Shown: positions 1-8,378 of the stretch, piece after piece
Layout of the letters: each line of letters starts with the position of its first letter
Position numbering within the stretch: position 1 is the stretch's first letter
NCBI RefSeq assembly: GCF_016757735.1
Contig: NZ_CP068439.1
Coordinates: 496,001 to 560,000 of the forward strand
Direction of reading: 5' to 3'
Origin: Aequorivita iocasae
GTDB taxonomy: Bacteria; Bacteroidota; Bacteroidia; Flavobacteriales; Flavobacteriaceae
DNA: 64,000 bases
The notes under the pieces: generated by a model
Seen by the model: only the letters and a program-made list of their open reading frames with translations
Database searches by the model: none
Told to the model about the DNA's origin: nothing
Translations under genes and position numbers: made by a program

Positions 1-281
1 ACTAAGCTTTCATAATAAGAAACAGCTGTATCCCAATTCTTTCCATAAGCTGCTATATCACCTAAATATTCTCGGGTTTTTTTATCAGTGGGATTTTGTT
101 TTAAATACTTTTCAAAAATAGGTTTTGCCTTGTTGAAGTTTTCTTGCTCAAAGTATTTTTCTGCCTTTTGGTAATTGTTTTGGGCAACTGTTCCGAGTGG
201 AAATAATAGCGTAGGCACTAGCATCCAAAAGAATAAGGTATGCGCGTAATGTTTAAATAACTTTAAATCGTTACTGCGCAC
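1..281 (-). CDS. TPR-type secreted protein, N-terminal part only
   Basis: The reading frame runs off the left edge, so only about the first 93 residues are present. A hydrophobic segment ending in TVAQ-N looks like a signal peptide. It is followed by a helical repeat region (NNYQKAEKYFEQENFNKAK, then a YLKQNPTDKKTREYLGD unit and AYGKNWDTAVSYYESL) with the alternating Ala/Tyr/Leu pattern of tetratricopeptide repeats. The start is uncertain: GTG at 281 gives a signal peptide of ordinary length, while ATG at 224 would leave a very short one. The stop of the upstream lipoprotein gene lies only a few bases away, so the two are probably cotranscribed. Function beyond an envelope TPR scaffold cannot be told. 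Confidence 0.6.
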   Translation of the reverse strand, partial: MRSNDLKLFKHYAHTLFFWMLVPTLLFPLGTVAQNNYQKAEKYFEQENFNKAKPIFEKYLKQNPTDKKTREYLGDIAAYGKNWDTAVSYYESL

Positions 282-284
282 GGC

Positions 285-806
285 CTACTTATCTTTTGGT
301 GGATATTTCGCTAAAATTCTCTGTAAGACCGAAACGTAATATGTTTCTTTTTGTTGTGGCGTTGCACGTTCTTTCATCTCCCCTTCTGCCACGGCCTGCC
401 AAACCAAATCGTCTTTTTCAACATCAATAAAATCCATTGTCAATTGTTGGTTTATTACTCTTCCGCCAATTGGAATGCCACCGCTTACGCCCACGCCCAC
501 GTTGCCCCCACCTCCACCAACCCCAATACCAATAGTATTGCGTGAGCGGGAAACGCTCTCGCGCGCATAAAAGTTGATGTACAATTGGGGAGTGTCACTT
601 TTTACGAAACCTCGCTGCTGCAGCAAACTATCTGTAATCTGCATGATACGGCTATCGTCTAATTGGTTTAACCCTGAATCTATCGTAGGAAAATAGTTAT
701 AGGTAGAATATTTTGAAAAATCCGCTTGCTTGTCATAATCCACGGCCACCGTGGCGCCACAGGAAATAAAAAATATGGAGAGTACTAAAATTGAGAGCAA
801 CTTCAT
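285..806 (-). CDS. DUF4136-type lipoprotein
   Basis: This 173-residue protein begins with a lipoprotein signal (hydrophobic core, lipobox ISC, Cys16), so it should be anchored in an envelope membrane. The sequence after it (VDYDKQADFSKYSTYNY) is the characteristic opening of DUF4136 proteins, found in many Bacteroidota and Proteobacteria and of unknown function. A glycine-rich stretch at about residues 93-115 is a common feature of the family, followed by a strand-rich end with LTMDFIDVEKDDLVW. The gene lies directly upstream of the partial TPR gene on the same strand. Family assignment is from recalled motif patterns; no enzymatic role is implied. Confidence 0.75.
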   Translation of the reverse strand: MKLLSILVLSIFFISCGATVAVDYDKQADFSKYSTYNYFPTIDSGLNQLDDSRIMQITDSLLQQRGFVKSDTPQLYINFYARESVSRSRNTIGIGVGGGGGNVGVGVSGGIPIGGRVINQQLTMDFIDVEKDDLVWQAVAEGEMKERATPQQKETYYVSVLQRILAKYPPKDK

Positions 807-861
807 TGCATTATCTTTTCCTTAAAAATACGCAAAAAAGCTGCCTTTAGTTTTGGGTTTG

Positions 862-957
862 CTATTCTTTAACAATTTTCTTTGTCACAGTACCTTTATT
901 GGTAACCACTTCCACAAAATAGATGCCTGCGGAAAGGTCTTCCATATTTGAAAACTT
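862..957 (-). pseudogene. Relic of a T9SS C-terminal sorting domain
   Basis: On the minus strand, codons from 957 down to the TAG at 862-864 read MEDLSAGIYFVEVVTNKG followed by TVTKKIVKE-stop. This is the end of a typical type A T9SS sorting domain (L..G.Y.V.V...G....K.VK). An in-frame stop lies two codons upstream and no body of a secreted protein precedes it; obg starts further right. It is best read as the last 30 or so codons of a deleted secreted-protein gene. The rest of 807-1009 shows no other gene. Confidence 0.7.
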
Positions 958-1009
958 AATCTAATTAATTACCGCTCACACTTTGACTTCCCTCGACCTG
1001 ACATTGGTT

Positions 1010-2008
1010 CTAATTCAACATCGCCCAAAGTTTATCCTTTAACTCTGTCAAACCTTGTTGCGCCACGGAAGAAATAAACAGATACGGAATACCCTTAAAC
1101 TGTTTGTCGAGAATCTTTTTCATCTCGGCTTTCAATTCATCATCTAGCATATCGCTTTTGCTGATGGCTACTAAACGTTCCTTATCTAAAAGTTGTGGAT
1201 TGTAACGGCGCAGCTCATCTACCAAAATATCGTATTGTTCCTTAATATCCGGTGCATCTGCGGGAATCAAAAACAGCAAGGTAGAGTTACGCTCAATATG
1301 GCGAAGAAAACGATGCCCAATCCCTTTACCTTCAGCAGCACCTTCAATGATTCCGGGAATATCCGCAACTACAAAAGTTTTAAAATCGCGGTATTTAACA
1401 ATCCCCAAGTTTGGCTTCAATGTGGTGAATTCGTAATTAGCAATCTTAGGTTTTGCTGCGGTAATAACGGAAAGCAGGGTAGATTTACCGGCATTGGGGA
1501 AACCAACGAGACCCACATCTGCCAGGATTTTAAGTTCAAGAATAATATCTACTTCTTCTCCTTCCTCGCCAGGCTGTGAGTAGCGTGGAGTTTGGTTGGT
1601 TGCACTTTTAAAATGGGCATTCCCTAATCCGCCGCGACCGCCTTTGGCAACTACTTTTTCTTCCCCGTCTTCGGTGAGCTCAAAGAGTATTTCCTCGGTT
1701 TCCTTATCGCGTACTACTGTACCCAAGGGTACTTCAATATAAACATCGGCACCATCGGCACCTGTGCTTGTTTGCTTGCTGCCGTGTTCGCCGTGTTCGG
1801 CTTTAAAATGTCTTTTGAATTTTAAATGGTACAATGTCCAAAGGTTTTTGTTGGCCTTTACAATTACGTGTCCGCCGCGGCCACCATCACCACCATCGGG
1901 ACCACCTTTGGGAATATACTTTTCCCGACGCATGTGCTTACTGCCCTGTCCTCCCTTTCCGGAAGTAACATGGACCTTTACGTAATCTACAAAATTGCCT
2001 TCAGTCAT
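1010..2008 (-). CDS. obg: GTPase Obg/CgtA
   Basis: This 332-residue protein matches the conserved Obg family, an essential GTPase that binds the large ribosomal subunit and links ribosome assembly to growth and stress. The N-terminal glycine-rich Obg fold covers about residues 1-160 ([23 protein letters not shown]). The GTPase domain follows, with the P-loop GFPNAGKS at 169-176, DIPG at 216-219 and SKSD at 283-286 in the base-recognition (NKxD) position. No C-terminal OCT extension is present, which is common outside the Firmicutes and Actinobacteria. It is the last gene of an adk - four-helix-bundle - obg run on the minus strand. Confidence 0.97.
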   Translation of the reverse strand: MTEGNFVDYVKVHVTSGKGGQGSKHMRREKYIPKGGPDGGDGGRGGHVIVKANKNLWTLYHLKFKRHFKAEHGEHGSKQTSTGADGADVYIEVPLGTVVRDKETEEILFELTEDGEEKVVAKGGRGGLGNAHFKSATNQTPRYSQPGEEGEEVDIILELKILADVGLVGFPNAGKSTLLSVITAAKPKIANYEFTTLKPNLGIVKYRDFKTFVVADIPGIIEGAAEGKGIGHRFLRHIERNSTLLFLIPADAPDIKEQYDILVDELRRYNPQLLDKERLVAISKSDMLDDELKAEMKKILDKQFKGIPYLFISSVAQQGLTELKDKLWAMLN

Positions 2009-2048
2009 TGTTTTGTGGAATTGTGTGTTTGTTGAATTGTGTAATTGT

Positions 2049-2411
2049 TTATTTTTTTAATTGTGCATTTCTTAACGCATTGATTTTATTCGATATCATT
2101 AAAAGATGTGCACGAAGTTTTTTATAAGCCTCATCATCAATAAAATTCAACCTTTTGGAAATTATTACTTGATTTAACAATTCCATTGTCGAACTAAATG
2201 CCATTGTTGAAAAATGTGATTTATCTTTTTGTGTTATTCGGGAAGTACCTTCAGCTAAATTAGAAGCTATTGAAACCGAACATCTTCGCATTTGATTGGT
2301 TAATCCAAAACGCTCCTCTACAGGAAAACTTTCACTTATTTTATATACAACCTCAACTAAATCAATTGAGTCTTGCCAAACTTCCAATTTTTCAAAAGAA
2401 TGCTTATACAT
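2049..2411 (-). CDS. Four-helix bundle protein (S23/IVP family)
   Basis: The 120-residue product is almost entirely helical, with the family hallmarks [12 protein letters not shown] near the start, [27 protein letters not shown] in the middle and a [16 protein letters not shown] segment. This is the small four-helix bundle family first known from open frames in 23S rRNA intervening sequences. Here it is not inside an rRNA gene but between adk and obg, with simple repeats on both sides (2425-2475 and an AT-rich spacer 2009-2048). Its function is unknown; the family forms pentameric bundles in known structures. The repeat flanks suggest it may be a mobile cassette within this operon. Confidence 0.85.
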   Translation of the reverse strand: MYKHSFEKLEVWQDSIDLVEVVYKISESFPVEERFGLTNQMRRCSVSIASNLAEGTSRITQKDKSHFSTMAFSSTMELLNQVIISKRLNFIDDEAYKKLRAHLLMISNKINALRNAQLKK

Positions 2412-2424
2412 AAATACCTTTACA

Positions 2425-2475
2425 CAGTTAAACCATTAAACAGTTAAACAGTTAAACAGTTAAACGATTAAACAA
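2425..2475. repeat. 8-bp tandem repeat before the four-helix-bundle gene
   Basis: Seven consecutive octamers of the CAGTTAAA type (variants CCATTAAA, CGATTAAA) fill the spacer between the adk stop and the start of the four-helix bundle gene. They end about 14 bases from that start codon. Part of the wider family of short-period repeats in spacers of this window. Confidence 0.85.
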
Positions 2476-2479
2476 TAAA

Positions 2480-3052
2480 CTACAAACCGTCTATAACCTT
2501 ACTTAAGCGTTCCGTAATTTCCTCAATACTACCCACACCATCAACCCCGTAGTATTTGCCTTTTTTCTCGTAATAGTCCTTTAGTATAGCGGTTTCGTTG
2601 TAATATACTTTTATACGGTTACGGATAATACTCTCGTCTGCATCGTCTGCTCTCCCACTGGTTTTACCACGTTCCAATAAGCGTTTTACCAAAACCTCAT
2701 CATCCACTTCCAACGCAACCATAGCGTCTATCTGCGTATCCTTATCATCCATCAAGTGTGCCAATGCTTCGGCTTGGGCTTCCGTTCTGGGGAAACCGTC
2801 AAAAATAAAACCATTGGCATCAGGATTTTTATCTACTTCGTTGCTGAGCATATCAATAGTGATCTCGTCTGGCACTAATTTCCCTTTTGCTATAAATGAC
2901 TTGGCGAGGTTGCCCAGCTCGGTTTCATTTTTTATGTTGTATCTAAATACATCACCAGTAGAAATGTGCACCAAATTGTACTTTTCTTTTAAAAAATTGG
3001 CTTGCGTTCCTTTTCCTGCGCCAGGAGGGCCGAACAAAATAATATTAGTCAT
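2480..3052 (-). CDS. adk: Adenylate kinase
   Basis: The enzyme interconverts ATP + AMP and 2 ADP in the cytoplasm. The 190-residue sequence has the P-loop GPPGAGKG at 8-15, the AMP-binding STGDVFR and FDGFPRT motifs, and a short LID segment around LLERGKTSGRADD. There are no Zn-binding cysteines, so this is the short-LID form common in Bacteroidota. It is the first gene of a minus-strand group continuing with the four-helix bundle gene and obg. A -7 type promoter box lies about 33 bases upstream (3085-3092). Confidence 0.97.
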   Translation of the reverse strand: MTNIILFGPPGAGKGTQANFLKEKYNLVHISTGDVFRYNIKNETELGNLAKSFIAKGKLVPDEITIDMLSNEVDKNPDANGFIFDGFPRTEAQAEALAHLMDDKDTQIDAMVALEVDDEVLVKRLLERGKTSGRADDADESIIRNRIKVYYNETAILKDYYEKKGKYYGVDGVGSIEEITERLSKVIDGL

Positions 3053-3084
3053 GGGTTTGCTTTAATGAATAAAAAACGAAGGTG

Positions 3085-3092
3085 CAAATTTA
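3085..3092 (-). promoter_or_regulatory. Bacteroidota -7 box upstream of adk
   Basis: The minus strand reads TAAATTTG, an exact fit to the Bacteroidota consensus TAnnTTTG, 33 bases before the adk start. No good -33 TTTG is seen at the usual 17-23 base spacing. Confidence 0.5.
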
Positions 3093-3170
3093 CGAAATTA
3101 TAATTGGGGATTGGATTTCGTGATTGGTTAATTTGGGAATAAGGTGCTTAAAACTTGAAATGTATTATTT

Positions 3171-3485
3171 TCAAATAACCACGCCCACCGCTTTATAAAG
3201 AAAATTTACCAAGGCATTCCAAAGCTTTTCTAAAGTTACCATCAAAATTCCTTTCAAGGTATTTACGAAGTTGAGGGCCATAGCTTCCAAGCCATCCAGG
3301 AAAAACTCCCGAAGGTCTTCGTCAATATCACCATTGGCTATTCCTTTTTGGATAATCACGGTTTGTTTGGCGATGGCCTCTACTTGCCGTTCACTAAAAC
3401 CGCGTACTGTGGAAATATCCTTCTCCAAAATATCGGAAGCAATATCCTTTATGCTTGTAATGATTGTTGATACATCCTGTGCCAT
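3171..3485 (-). CDS. 104-residue protein of the sheath operon, unknown
   Basis: I do not recognise this protein. It is strongly helical, with an N-terminal segment rich in Ile/Val (DVSTIITSIKDIASDILEKD), a charged middle and an amphipathic to hydrophobic C-terminus (LEKLWNALVNFLYKAVGVVI) that could contact a membrane or assemble into a bundle. It has no signal peptide. The start lies 4 bases after the stop of the lipoprotein gene, so the two are almost certainly cotranscribed, and both follow the tail-sheath gene on the same strand. This suggests a role with the sheath protein, but that is inference from gene order only. Confidence 0.7.
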   Translation of the reverse strand: MAQDVSTIITSIKDIASDILEKDISTVRGFSERQVEAIAKQTVIIQKGIANGDIDEDLREFFLDGLEAMALNFVNTLKGILMVTLEKLWNALVNFLYKAVGVVI

Positions 3486-3489
3486 AAGC

Positions 3490-3999
3490 TTATCTTTTTA
3501 AGAAACTTTCATAGGTTATTGCCTGATCCAAAAAGATTTCAACCTGGCCTTTAAATGCTTGTAACGCCAAAGGTTTTATACCATTTTCCCGATCGGTCTG
3601 CTTCATTTTTTTGAAGGTTTCGGCAATCTTTTCAAAAGCGAAGGCACTTGGATATTCTCCAGAAATGGCGCTACTTCCTTTGGCTTGCAGCAGTTCGTTT
3701 ATTTTGTCCAGCGCCACATTTTCGGGAACGGGCCGGGCTTTGGCCTGTAATTTTAGCGATTCAAAAGCACCTATTAAAACGTTGTACACAGCTTCACGCT
3801 GAGCAAAACTTTCGCTGTCCGTCCCCCCATCTACTTCGGCAAAAAAACGCATTGCCAGATTACTGCTTTCCGTTACCTTTTCAACTATGGCCTGATCGTA
3901 TGCTGGGGCCAAGGTAGCTTGGCAGCCTCCAAGTAAGAGAAGTGCCCCTAACAACTTTAGAGCAAAGAGTTTTTTATTTAAGTAAGGCAATAATATCAT
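3490..3999 (-). CDS. Lipoprotein of the sheath operon, unknown
   Basis: The 169-residue product starts with a clear lipoprotein signal: basic residues, a long Leu-rich core and the lipobox LLGGC, then CQATLAPAYD. The mature part is mainly helical, with charged helices (FAQREAVYNVLIGAFESL, FEKIAETFKKMKQTDRENG) and a C-terminal LDQAITYESFLKR. No family is recognised. It lies between the sheath gene (63-base gap) and the 104-residue gene (4-base gap), all on the minus strand. An envelope lipoprotein beside a contractile-tail sheath invites comparison with TssJ of type VI secretion, but no sequence similarity to TssJ is visible to me. Confidence 0.75.
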   Translation of the reverse strand: MILLPYLNKKLFALKLLGALLLLGGCQATLAPAYDQAIVEKVTESSNLAMRFFAEVDGGTDSESFAQREAVYNVLIGAFESLKLQAKARPVPENVALDKINELLQAKGSSAISGEYPSAFAFEKIAETFKKMKQTDRENGIKPLALQAFKGQVEIFLDQAITYESFLKR

Positions 4000-4062
4000 A
4001 TTGTCAATGAGTAAGTTGACACTAAAATAAAGAATAAAAAGCAGATTTATACCATCTTAAGA

Positions 4063-5625
4063 CTAAACCATTTGTTGCTGAACAAAAGAAGATACAATAA
4101 ATTCCGCTGGTCTTGAGACTGCGACACCTAGGGTTACAATCAGCCGACCCTCCAAAACATCTTGGGAAGTCATGGTAGTTCCCAACCCACACTTAACAAA
4201 ATATGCGTCCCTTGGGGTAGACCCCGCCAATGCTCCTTGCCTCCAAAGATTGTTCAAGAAATTTTCAATCATCCATTGTATCCGAACCCAGGTATTGGCA
4301 TCATTGGGTTCAAAAACAAAATTCAAACAGGCTTTTTTACATGATTGCTCTATAAAAATCATTGTTCTTCTTACGTTTATATAGCGCCAATCATTATTAT
4401 TGCCATCCAGTGTTTTAGCCCCCCATACCAATGCTCCCCTTCCAGGAAAGTTTCTAATCGCATTTATTGATTTCCCGCTCACGGCATCAACATTTAAATT
4501 TTCCTGTTCAGCTTGGTTAATTTTTATTGGCAAAGAAGCTACTCCAGTTATCGAAACATTTGCGGGAGCTTTCCAAACACCTCTACTGTTATCTAACATA
4601 GTTACAACTCCCGCCATTCCGCCACTGGCAGGCAATATGTTGACAAGCTGTAAAACAGCCGAAATAATATTTTTATAGGTTACACTTATAGCAAGTAACG
4701 TACGATGATTTTCATTTACTGATTGTGAATTTTCAGAATTATAAATAGATTTTAGAAGTTCTAAAGAACTTTTTTCAGGCGGCTGTATTGAGTTAAAAAC
4801 GGTAGCCAAAGCCCTAACATCCCCGCCAAATAGATTGGTATAGTTCAAATCCTGATTACCCATAATGGTGGTTCCTAAAAAAGGGTAATATGCAGCTCCA
4901 TAATTTAGGCCGGTAGTTCCTGTATTATTTCTAAATGTTTCTATATCTAAATTATTCCCACTCGGATTTTCTCTATTTCCGCCTATAACATCAAAAATGC
5001 TTATTGCCGTCTGCATTTCATTATTCTGCAAAAGCATATTTTGCATCAGGGTTCCATTTTCAGCTGAAGAAAGCAGAGTTGCCTCCGGACATATATACAT
5101 AGTGGGTTCTTCCTCTGTTTTCAATGTCGACAAGCCCTTTAATAAATCGGCAAGCTGAACATTTGGGTTTACCAAAGGATCTCCAATATCTAAAGCTGCT
5201 CCTGAAGCTTTTCCATAGCCTCCAACTGATACAATATAAGCCTTGCCTCCGCCATTTTGATAAAACAATTTTATGCTGTTGTACAGATAATAGATAGTGG
5301 AAGCATCGGGAAGTATGGAGTAATATTCGCTTCCTATTAGAATAAAATCTCCCTCTTTAGGTTTGGAATTTTGACGCACCAAATAATACTGCGGACTATA
5401 CTGCTGAACAGGCTCAGGGCCATCAGGAAAACAAAAAACACGTTCAAATTCAATAAAGGAAGTTATTTTGATAGGTTCAAAAGAACAATCATTACCATTG
5501 CGCTCCGCCCGGGGTGTATATCCAATAAACGCAGGAATGGCTGTTTCAACCTGAGCTACAGAATTTGGGAAGGCTGCAACTTCTTCAATATAAATTCCTG
5601 GTGCCTTGAATGTCTTCTTGCTCAT
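4063..5625 (-). CDS. Contractile tail sheath protein (phage-tail/CIS type)
   Basis: This 520-residue protein has the family's opening (FKAPGIYIEEV..FPNSVAQVETAIPAFIGYT) and the conserved C-terminal sheath module (NVRRTMIFIEQSCKKACLNFVFEPND.NTWVRIQWMIENFLNNLWRQGALAG). These match sheath subunits of phage tails and of extracellular contractile injection systems such as Afp/PVC. Such subunits stack around a tube and contract to drive it into a target. Here there is no adjacent baseplate, spike, ATPase or tube gene: the neighbours are a GNAT gene upstream and a lipoprotein plus a small helical protein downstream. Tube-like genes occur about 45 kb away at 50.4-51.3 kb. The start has no competing ATG and the gene appears intact. 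Confidence 0.9.
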   Translation of the reverse strand: MSKKTFKAPGIYIEEVAAFPNSVAQVETAIPAFIGYTPRAERNGNDCSFEPIKITSFIEFERVFCFPDGPEPVQQYSPQYYLVRQNSKPKEGDFILIGSEYYSILPDASTIYYLYNSIKLFYQNGGGKAYIVSVGGYGKASGAALDIGDPLVNPNVQLADLLKGLSTLKTEEEPTMYICPEATLLSSAENGTLMQNMLLQNNEMQTAISIFDVIGGNRENPSGNNLDIETFRNNTGTTGLNYGAAYYPFLGTTIMGNQDLNYTNLFGGDVRALATVFNSIQPPEKSSLELLKSIYNSENSQSVNENHRTLLAISVTYKNIISAVLQLVNILPASGGMAGVVTMLDNSRGVWKAPANVSITGVASLPIKINQAEQENLNVDAVSGKSINAIRNFPGRGALVWGAKTLDGNNNDWRYINVRRTMIFIEQSCKKACLNFVFEPNDANTWVRIQWMIENFLNNLWRQGALAGSTPRDAYFVKCGLGTTMTSQDVLEGRLIVTLGVAVSRPAEFIVSSFVQQQMV

Positions 5626-5698
5626 TGTAAGATGGTATTTGTAGCAGCTCTGTTTAAATAGCTGATTACTAAGATAGTAAAATGGCCGATAGTAGCTA

Positions 5699-6250
5699 TC
5701 AACAGCTATTCTTATTATTCCTCAGCCATTCTTTTTTGCTTAGCGAGTAGAAATTATGAAGCGTTCCGTCATAGTAAAATTCATTCCGTTTTAATAAACC
5801 TATTTTTTTCAAAATAACATTTGATGCAATATGGTCCACATCTGCCATACCACAGATTTCTTCGTAATTCAGTTTTGCAAACCCATGATTTAAGGAAGCT
5901 ATAGCGGTTTCAGTTGCATAGCCTTTTCCCCAGTATTTTTTTATGAAGCGATATCCCAAATCGTAAAAGTTTGATCTGCCGCCAAAAGTATCGGTAATAT
6001 ATTTAAACCCGCTCCAACCCACAAAATCGCCACTTTCTTTTTCAACAACAGCCCATCTGCCAATGCCGTTTTGAACGTATTGCTCTTTTATGGAAGCAAT
6101 CATCTTTTTAGCTTCCTCCATAGTGGAAATAGGTTTGTTTCCCAAAAAAGCATGCACCTCAGCATCAGAATCCATGGCGAACATACCTTGCACATCCTCA
6201 TCCATCAAATCGCGCATAATTAATCGGTCCGTTTCTATATGTATTTTCAT
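5699..6250 (-). CDS. GNAT family N-acetyltransferase (RimJ/RimL type)
   Basis: The 183-residue sequence has the order of the RimJ/RimL-like acetyltransferases: IETDRLIMRDL at the start, a GRWAVVEKESGDFVGWSGF strand pair, the acetyl-CoA binding segment DLGYRFIKKYWGKGYATETAIASLNHGF, then ADVDHIASNVILKKIGL. These enzymes transfer acetyl groups to protein N-termini or small amines; the substrate here is unknown. It follows the serine hydrolase on the same strand but is separated from it by a terminator-like hairpin (6273-6305), so it probably has its own promoter. Confidence 0.88.
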   Translation of the reverse strand: MKIHIETDRLIMRDLMDEDVQGMFAMDSDAEVHAFLGNKPISTMEEAKKMIASIKEQYVQNGIGRWAVVEKESGDFVGWSGFKYITDTFGGRSNFYDLGYRFIKKYWGKGYATETAIASLNHGFAKLNYEEICGMADVDHIASNVILKKIGLLKRNEFYYDGTLHNFYSLSKKEWLRNNKNSC

Positions 6251-6272
6251 TTCAGTATTTATTAAAAGAAAA

Positions 6273-6305
6273 AGCTTGCAGATTTATATTTTAAACCTGC
6301 AAGCT
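6273..6305 (-). terminator. Intrinsic terminator after the serine hydrolase gene
   Basis: A 9-bp inverted repeat (AGCTTGCAG / CTGCAAGCT) is followed on the minus strand by TTTTTCTTTT, about 50 bases after the stop of the serine hydrolase. Confidence 0.75.
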
Positions 6306-6354
6306 AATATAACAATTTACACATCAAGAGTCAGCCACTAAAGAAAACCGATAA

Positions 6355-8109
6355 CTAGATTTTCTTACCAACAATTTCTTGCCCTCCTTGAAACAAGGTC
6401 AAGCTTTCAACAACTCCAGCGCTATTCTTATTAAAAGTAATCTGTGCCGCAACAACTTTCACATAAAACTCTGTCTCCGATTTTGGAAATATTTCAAAAC
6501 CAGGCTGCCCCGTGGCTTGTGCTTTCAGTTGGTTCCCTTCTTTAGTAACGGTAAGAACAAAACCCGGTTTCAGTTCATAATTACCCACATAAGTTTCCAA
6601 AACAGCATCGGGCACAATTGCATCTTTTGCTAAACCTTCGGTTTCCACGCCAAGCATTTTCAGCATATCAATCCCGTTTTGGTTTCCGGGATTCAATTCT
6701 ATTGATTTTTTATAATTAGCAATTGCCAGCTCAATTTTTCCCTGCTCCATCAAGGCTTCCGCGTAACTGTCATATACATTAGCGGATTTTGGAAAGGCCT
6801 CCATATTTAATTTAAAAATTGCTTCCGCCTCTTTTTTCTTTCCAGCTTGTAAGAGTGTATAGCCCATAGTGTTCATTTCGCTTTCAGATTTGGAATACTC
6901 TTTTGAATCTTTATTTTTTTCATAAAATGCAAGTCCAGCTTTTAAATCTTTATCTATAATCTCTTTATAAACCAAATTGGCTAAGGATTGCTTCGGAAGC
7001 TCATAGGTTGTTCCGTGAAGAATTCGATTTATGGCAATTGTAATATCATCCAAAGGTGCTCTTCCTGTATTGTTCAACAAAATGATGGTCGATTTCTCCT
7101 TGGGCATTCGTGTTATAAGGGTGTTGAAACCATTGATTCCGCCACCATGGCCAATTATTTCTGTACTGTCTTTGGTATTACCGACCGGGAAAGAACCAAC
7201 GCTCCAGCCATAACCGTAATACTGACCAAAGGCAGGCACGTATTTTTCATACATCATATCCCTATATTTCTTTGGAAGCAATTTTTCGGTGTACAAGGCT
7301 TGGTCCCAAATAAATAAATCTTCTACCGTTGAATACATTGAGCCAGCAGCATAGGGCGTGGACATATCTATATATGGTGCGTTTTCAGGCTTACTGCCCT
7401 TCATTTCATAGCCTGCTGCACGTTTTTTTAGAATTGTATGGTGATGGTCATAGCCGCTATTATTCATTTTTAAAGGCGTGAATATCTTTTCCTGCAAAAC
7501 TTCTTCGTAGGTCTTTCCCGTAATCTTTTCAATTATGGCCCCAAGCGTGATATAACCTGAATTGCTATAAGAAAACCGTTCGCCCGGCGTAAAATTCAAA
7601 ATAGAATCAGCATACATTTTTACCATTTCGGTTGGCGTGTATGGATTGCGGCTCATGGTTTTGAAGAAATCGGGAAACGAAGTATAATTGGGTGTGCCCG
7701 AGGTATGGGTGAGTAATTGGTGGGTTGTGATTTTATCGGCATTTACTTTAGGGTAGTCTGGCAGATATTTGGAAATAGGCGCCTGTAAATCCAATTTTCC
7801 TTCGGCCACGAGCTGCATAATGAGCATGGCGGTAAATTGTTTGGTGATGCTTCCCAAACGGTGTTTAGTATCGGGTGCATTGGGAATATCCCATTCCATA
7901 TTGGCCAATCCAAAGCCTTTTTTGTAGACAATTTTCCCTTTGTCAGCCACCAATACCGAGCCGTTAAACTGGCCGTATTCGGTGTATTTATTTAAAAGGT
8001 TATCTAATTGTGTCGTTTTGTTTTGTCCGAAACTAACGGTGAATGTTGCAATAAAGGCAATGACCGCCACAAACGCGATTCTGCGTAAGGATTTTTTTGA
8101 TGATTTCAT
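6355..8109 (-). CDS. Secreted serine hydrolase (class C beta-lactamase fold) with TPR
   Basis: The chosen start (8109) begins a basic signal peptide (MKSSKKSLRRIAF...TVSFGQ); the open frame extends to 8226 but the added 39 residues do not resemble a signal. The 584-residue product has the active-site triad motifs of penicillin-binding/class C beta-lactamase-like enzymes: SITK (S87, K90), YSN (181-183) and a GHGGG segment as the third motif. A TPR-like region follows (ANVYDSYAEALMEQGKIELA) and a C-terminal beta domain (TYVGNYELKPG...) resembling DUF3471. Such proteins are D-Ala-D-Ala peptidases or esterases; the substrate cannot be told. It should act in the periplasm or outside. Confidence 0.88.
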   Translation of the reverse strand: MKSSKKSLRRIAFVAVIAFIATFTVSFGQNKTTQLDNLLNKYTEYGQFNGSVLVADKGKIVYKKGFGLANMEWDIPNAPDTKHRLGSITKQFTAMLIMQLVAEGKLDLQAPISKYLPDYPKVNADKITTHQLLTHTSGTPNYTSFPDFFKTMSRNPYTPTEMVKMYADSILNFTPGERFSYSNSGYITLGAIIEKITGKTYEEVLQEKIFTPLKMNNSGYDHHHTILKKRAAGYEMKGSKPENAPYIDMSTPYAAGSMYSTVEDLFIWDQALYTEKLLPKKYRDMMYEKYVPAFGQYYGYGWSVGSFPVGNTKDSTEIIGHGGGINGFNTLITRMPKEKSTIILLNNTGRAPLDDITIAINRILHGTTYELPKQSLANLVYKEIIDKDLKAGLAFYEKNKDSKEYSKSESEMNTMGYTLLQAGKKKEAEAIFKLNMEAFPKSANVYDSYAEALMEQGKIELAIANYKKSIELNPGNQNGIDMLKMLGVETEGLAKDAIVPDAVLETYVGNYELKPGFVLTVTKEGNQLKAQATGQPGFEIFPKSETEFYVKVVAAQITFNKNSAGVVESLTLFQGGQEIVGKKI

Positions 8110-8247
8110 GATTTTGATTGATTTTGATTGATGATATTTTTTGATATTTATATGACGAATTTTAAACTGAGGTGTTACATAAGAATAAAATTTACGCCCT
8201 TCTAAAACGCGTAAAAAAACTGGCAAATAACGTTTTACGTGTCATAA

Positions 8248-8280
8248 AAAAAGTGTGCTTTTGTCAAAGACACACTTTTT
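8248..8280. terminator. Terminator-like hairpin between divergent genes
   Basis: A 10-bp inverted repeat (AAAAAGTGTG / CACACTTTTT) has T-runs on both sides and so could terminate in either direction. It lies between two divergent genes, upstream of both, an odd place for a terminator. The surrounding spacer 8110-8378 holds a short TTGATTTTGA-type repeat (8102-8130) and no gene. Confidence 0.5.
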
Positions 8281-8378
8281 CAACTTTTTCAAAAAAATTA
8301 CTGACTTTTTGTTACAAACTCCCCAGAAATTGAACTAATAAGAAATCTATTTCTAAAACTGTTGAAAGAAGTTTCAAT

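Noticed and set aside
3490-3999. TssJ of a type VI secretion system
   Set aside because: Only size and lipobox are similar; no TssJ motifs or other T6SS genes are present.
3171-5625. Prophage
   Set aside because: Only a sheath gene and two unknown genes; no terminase, portal, capsid, integrase or lysis genes, and composition matches the surroundings.
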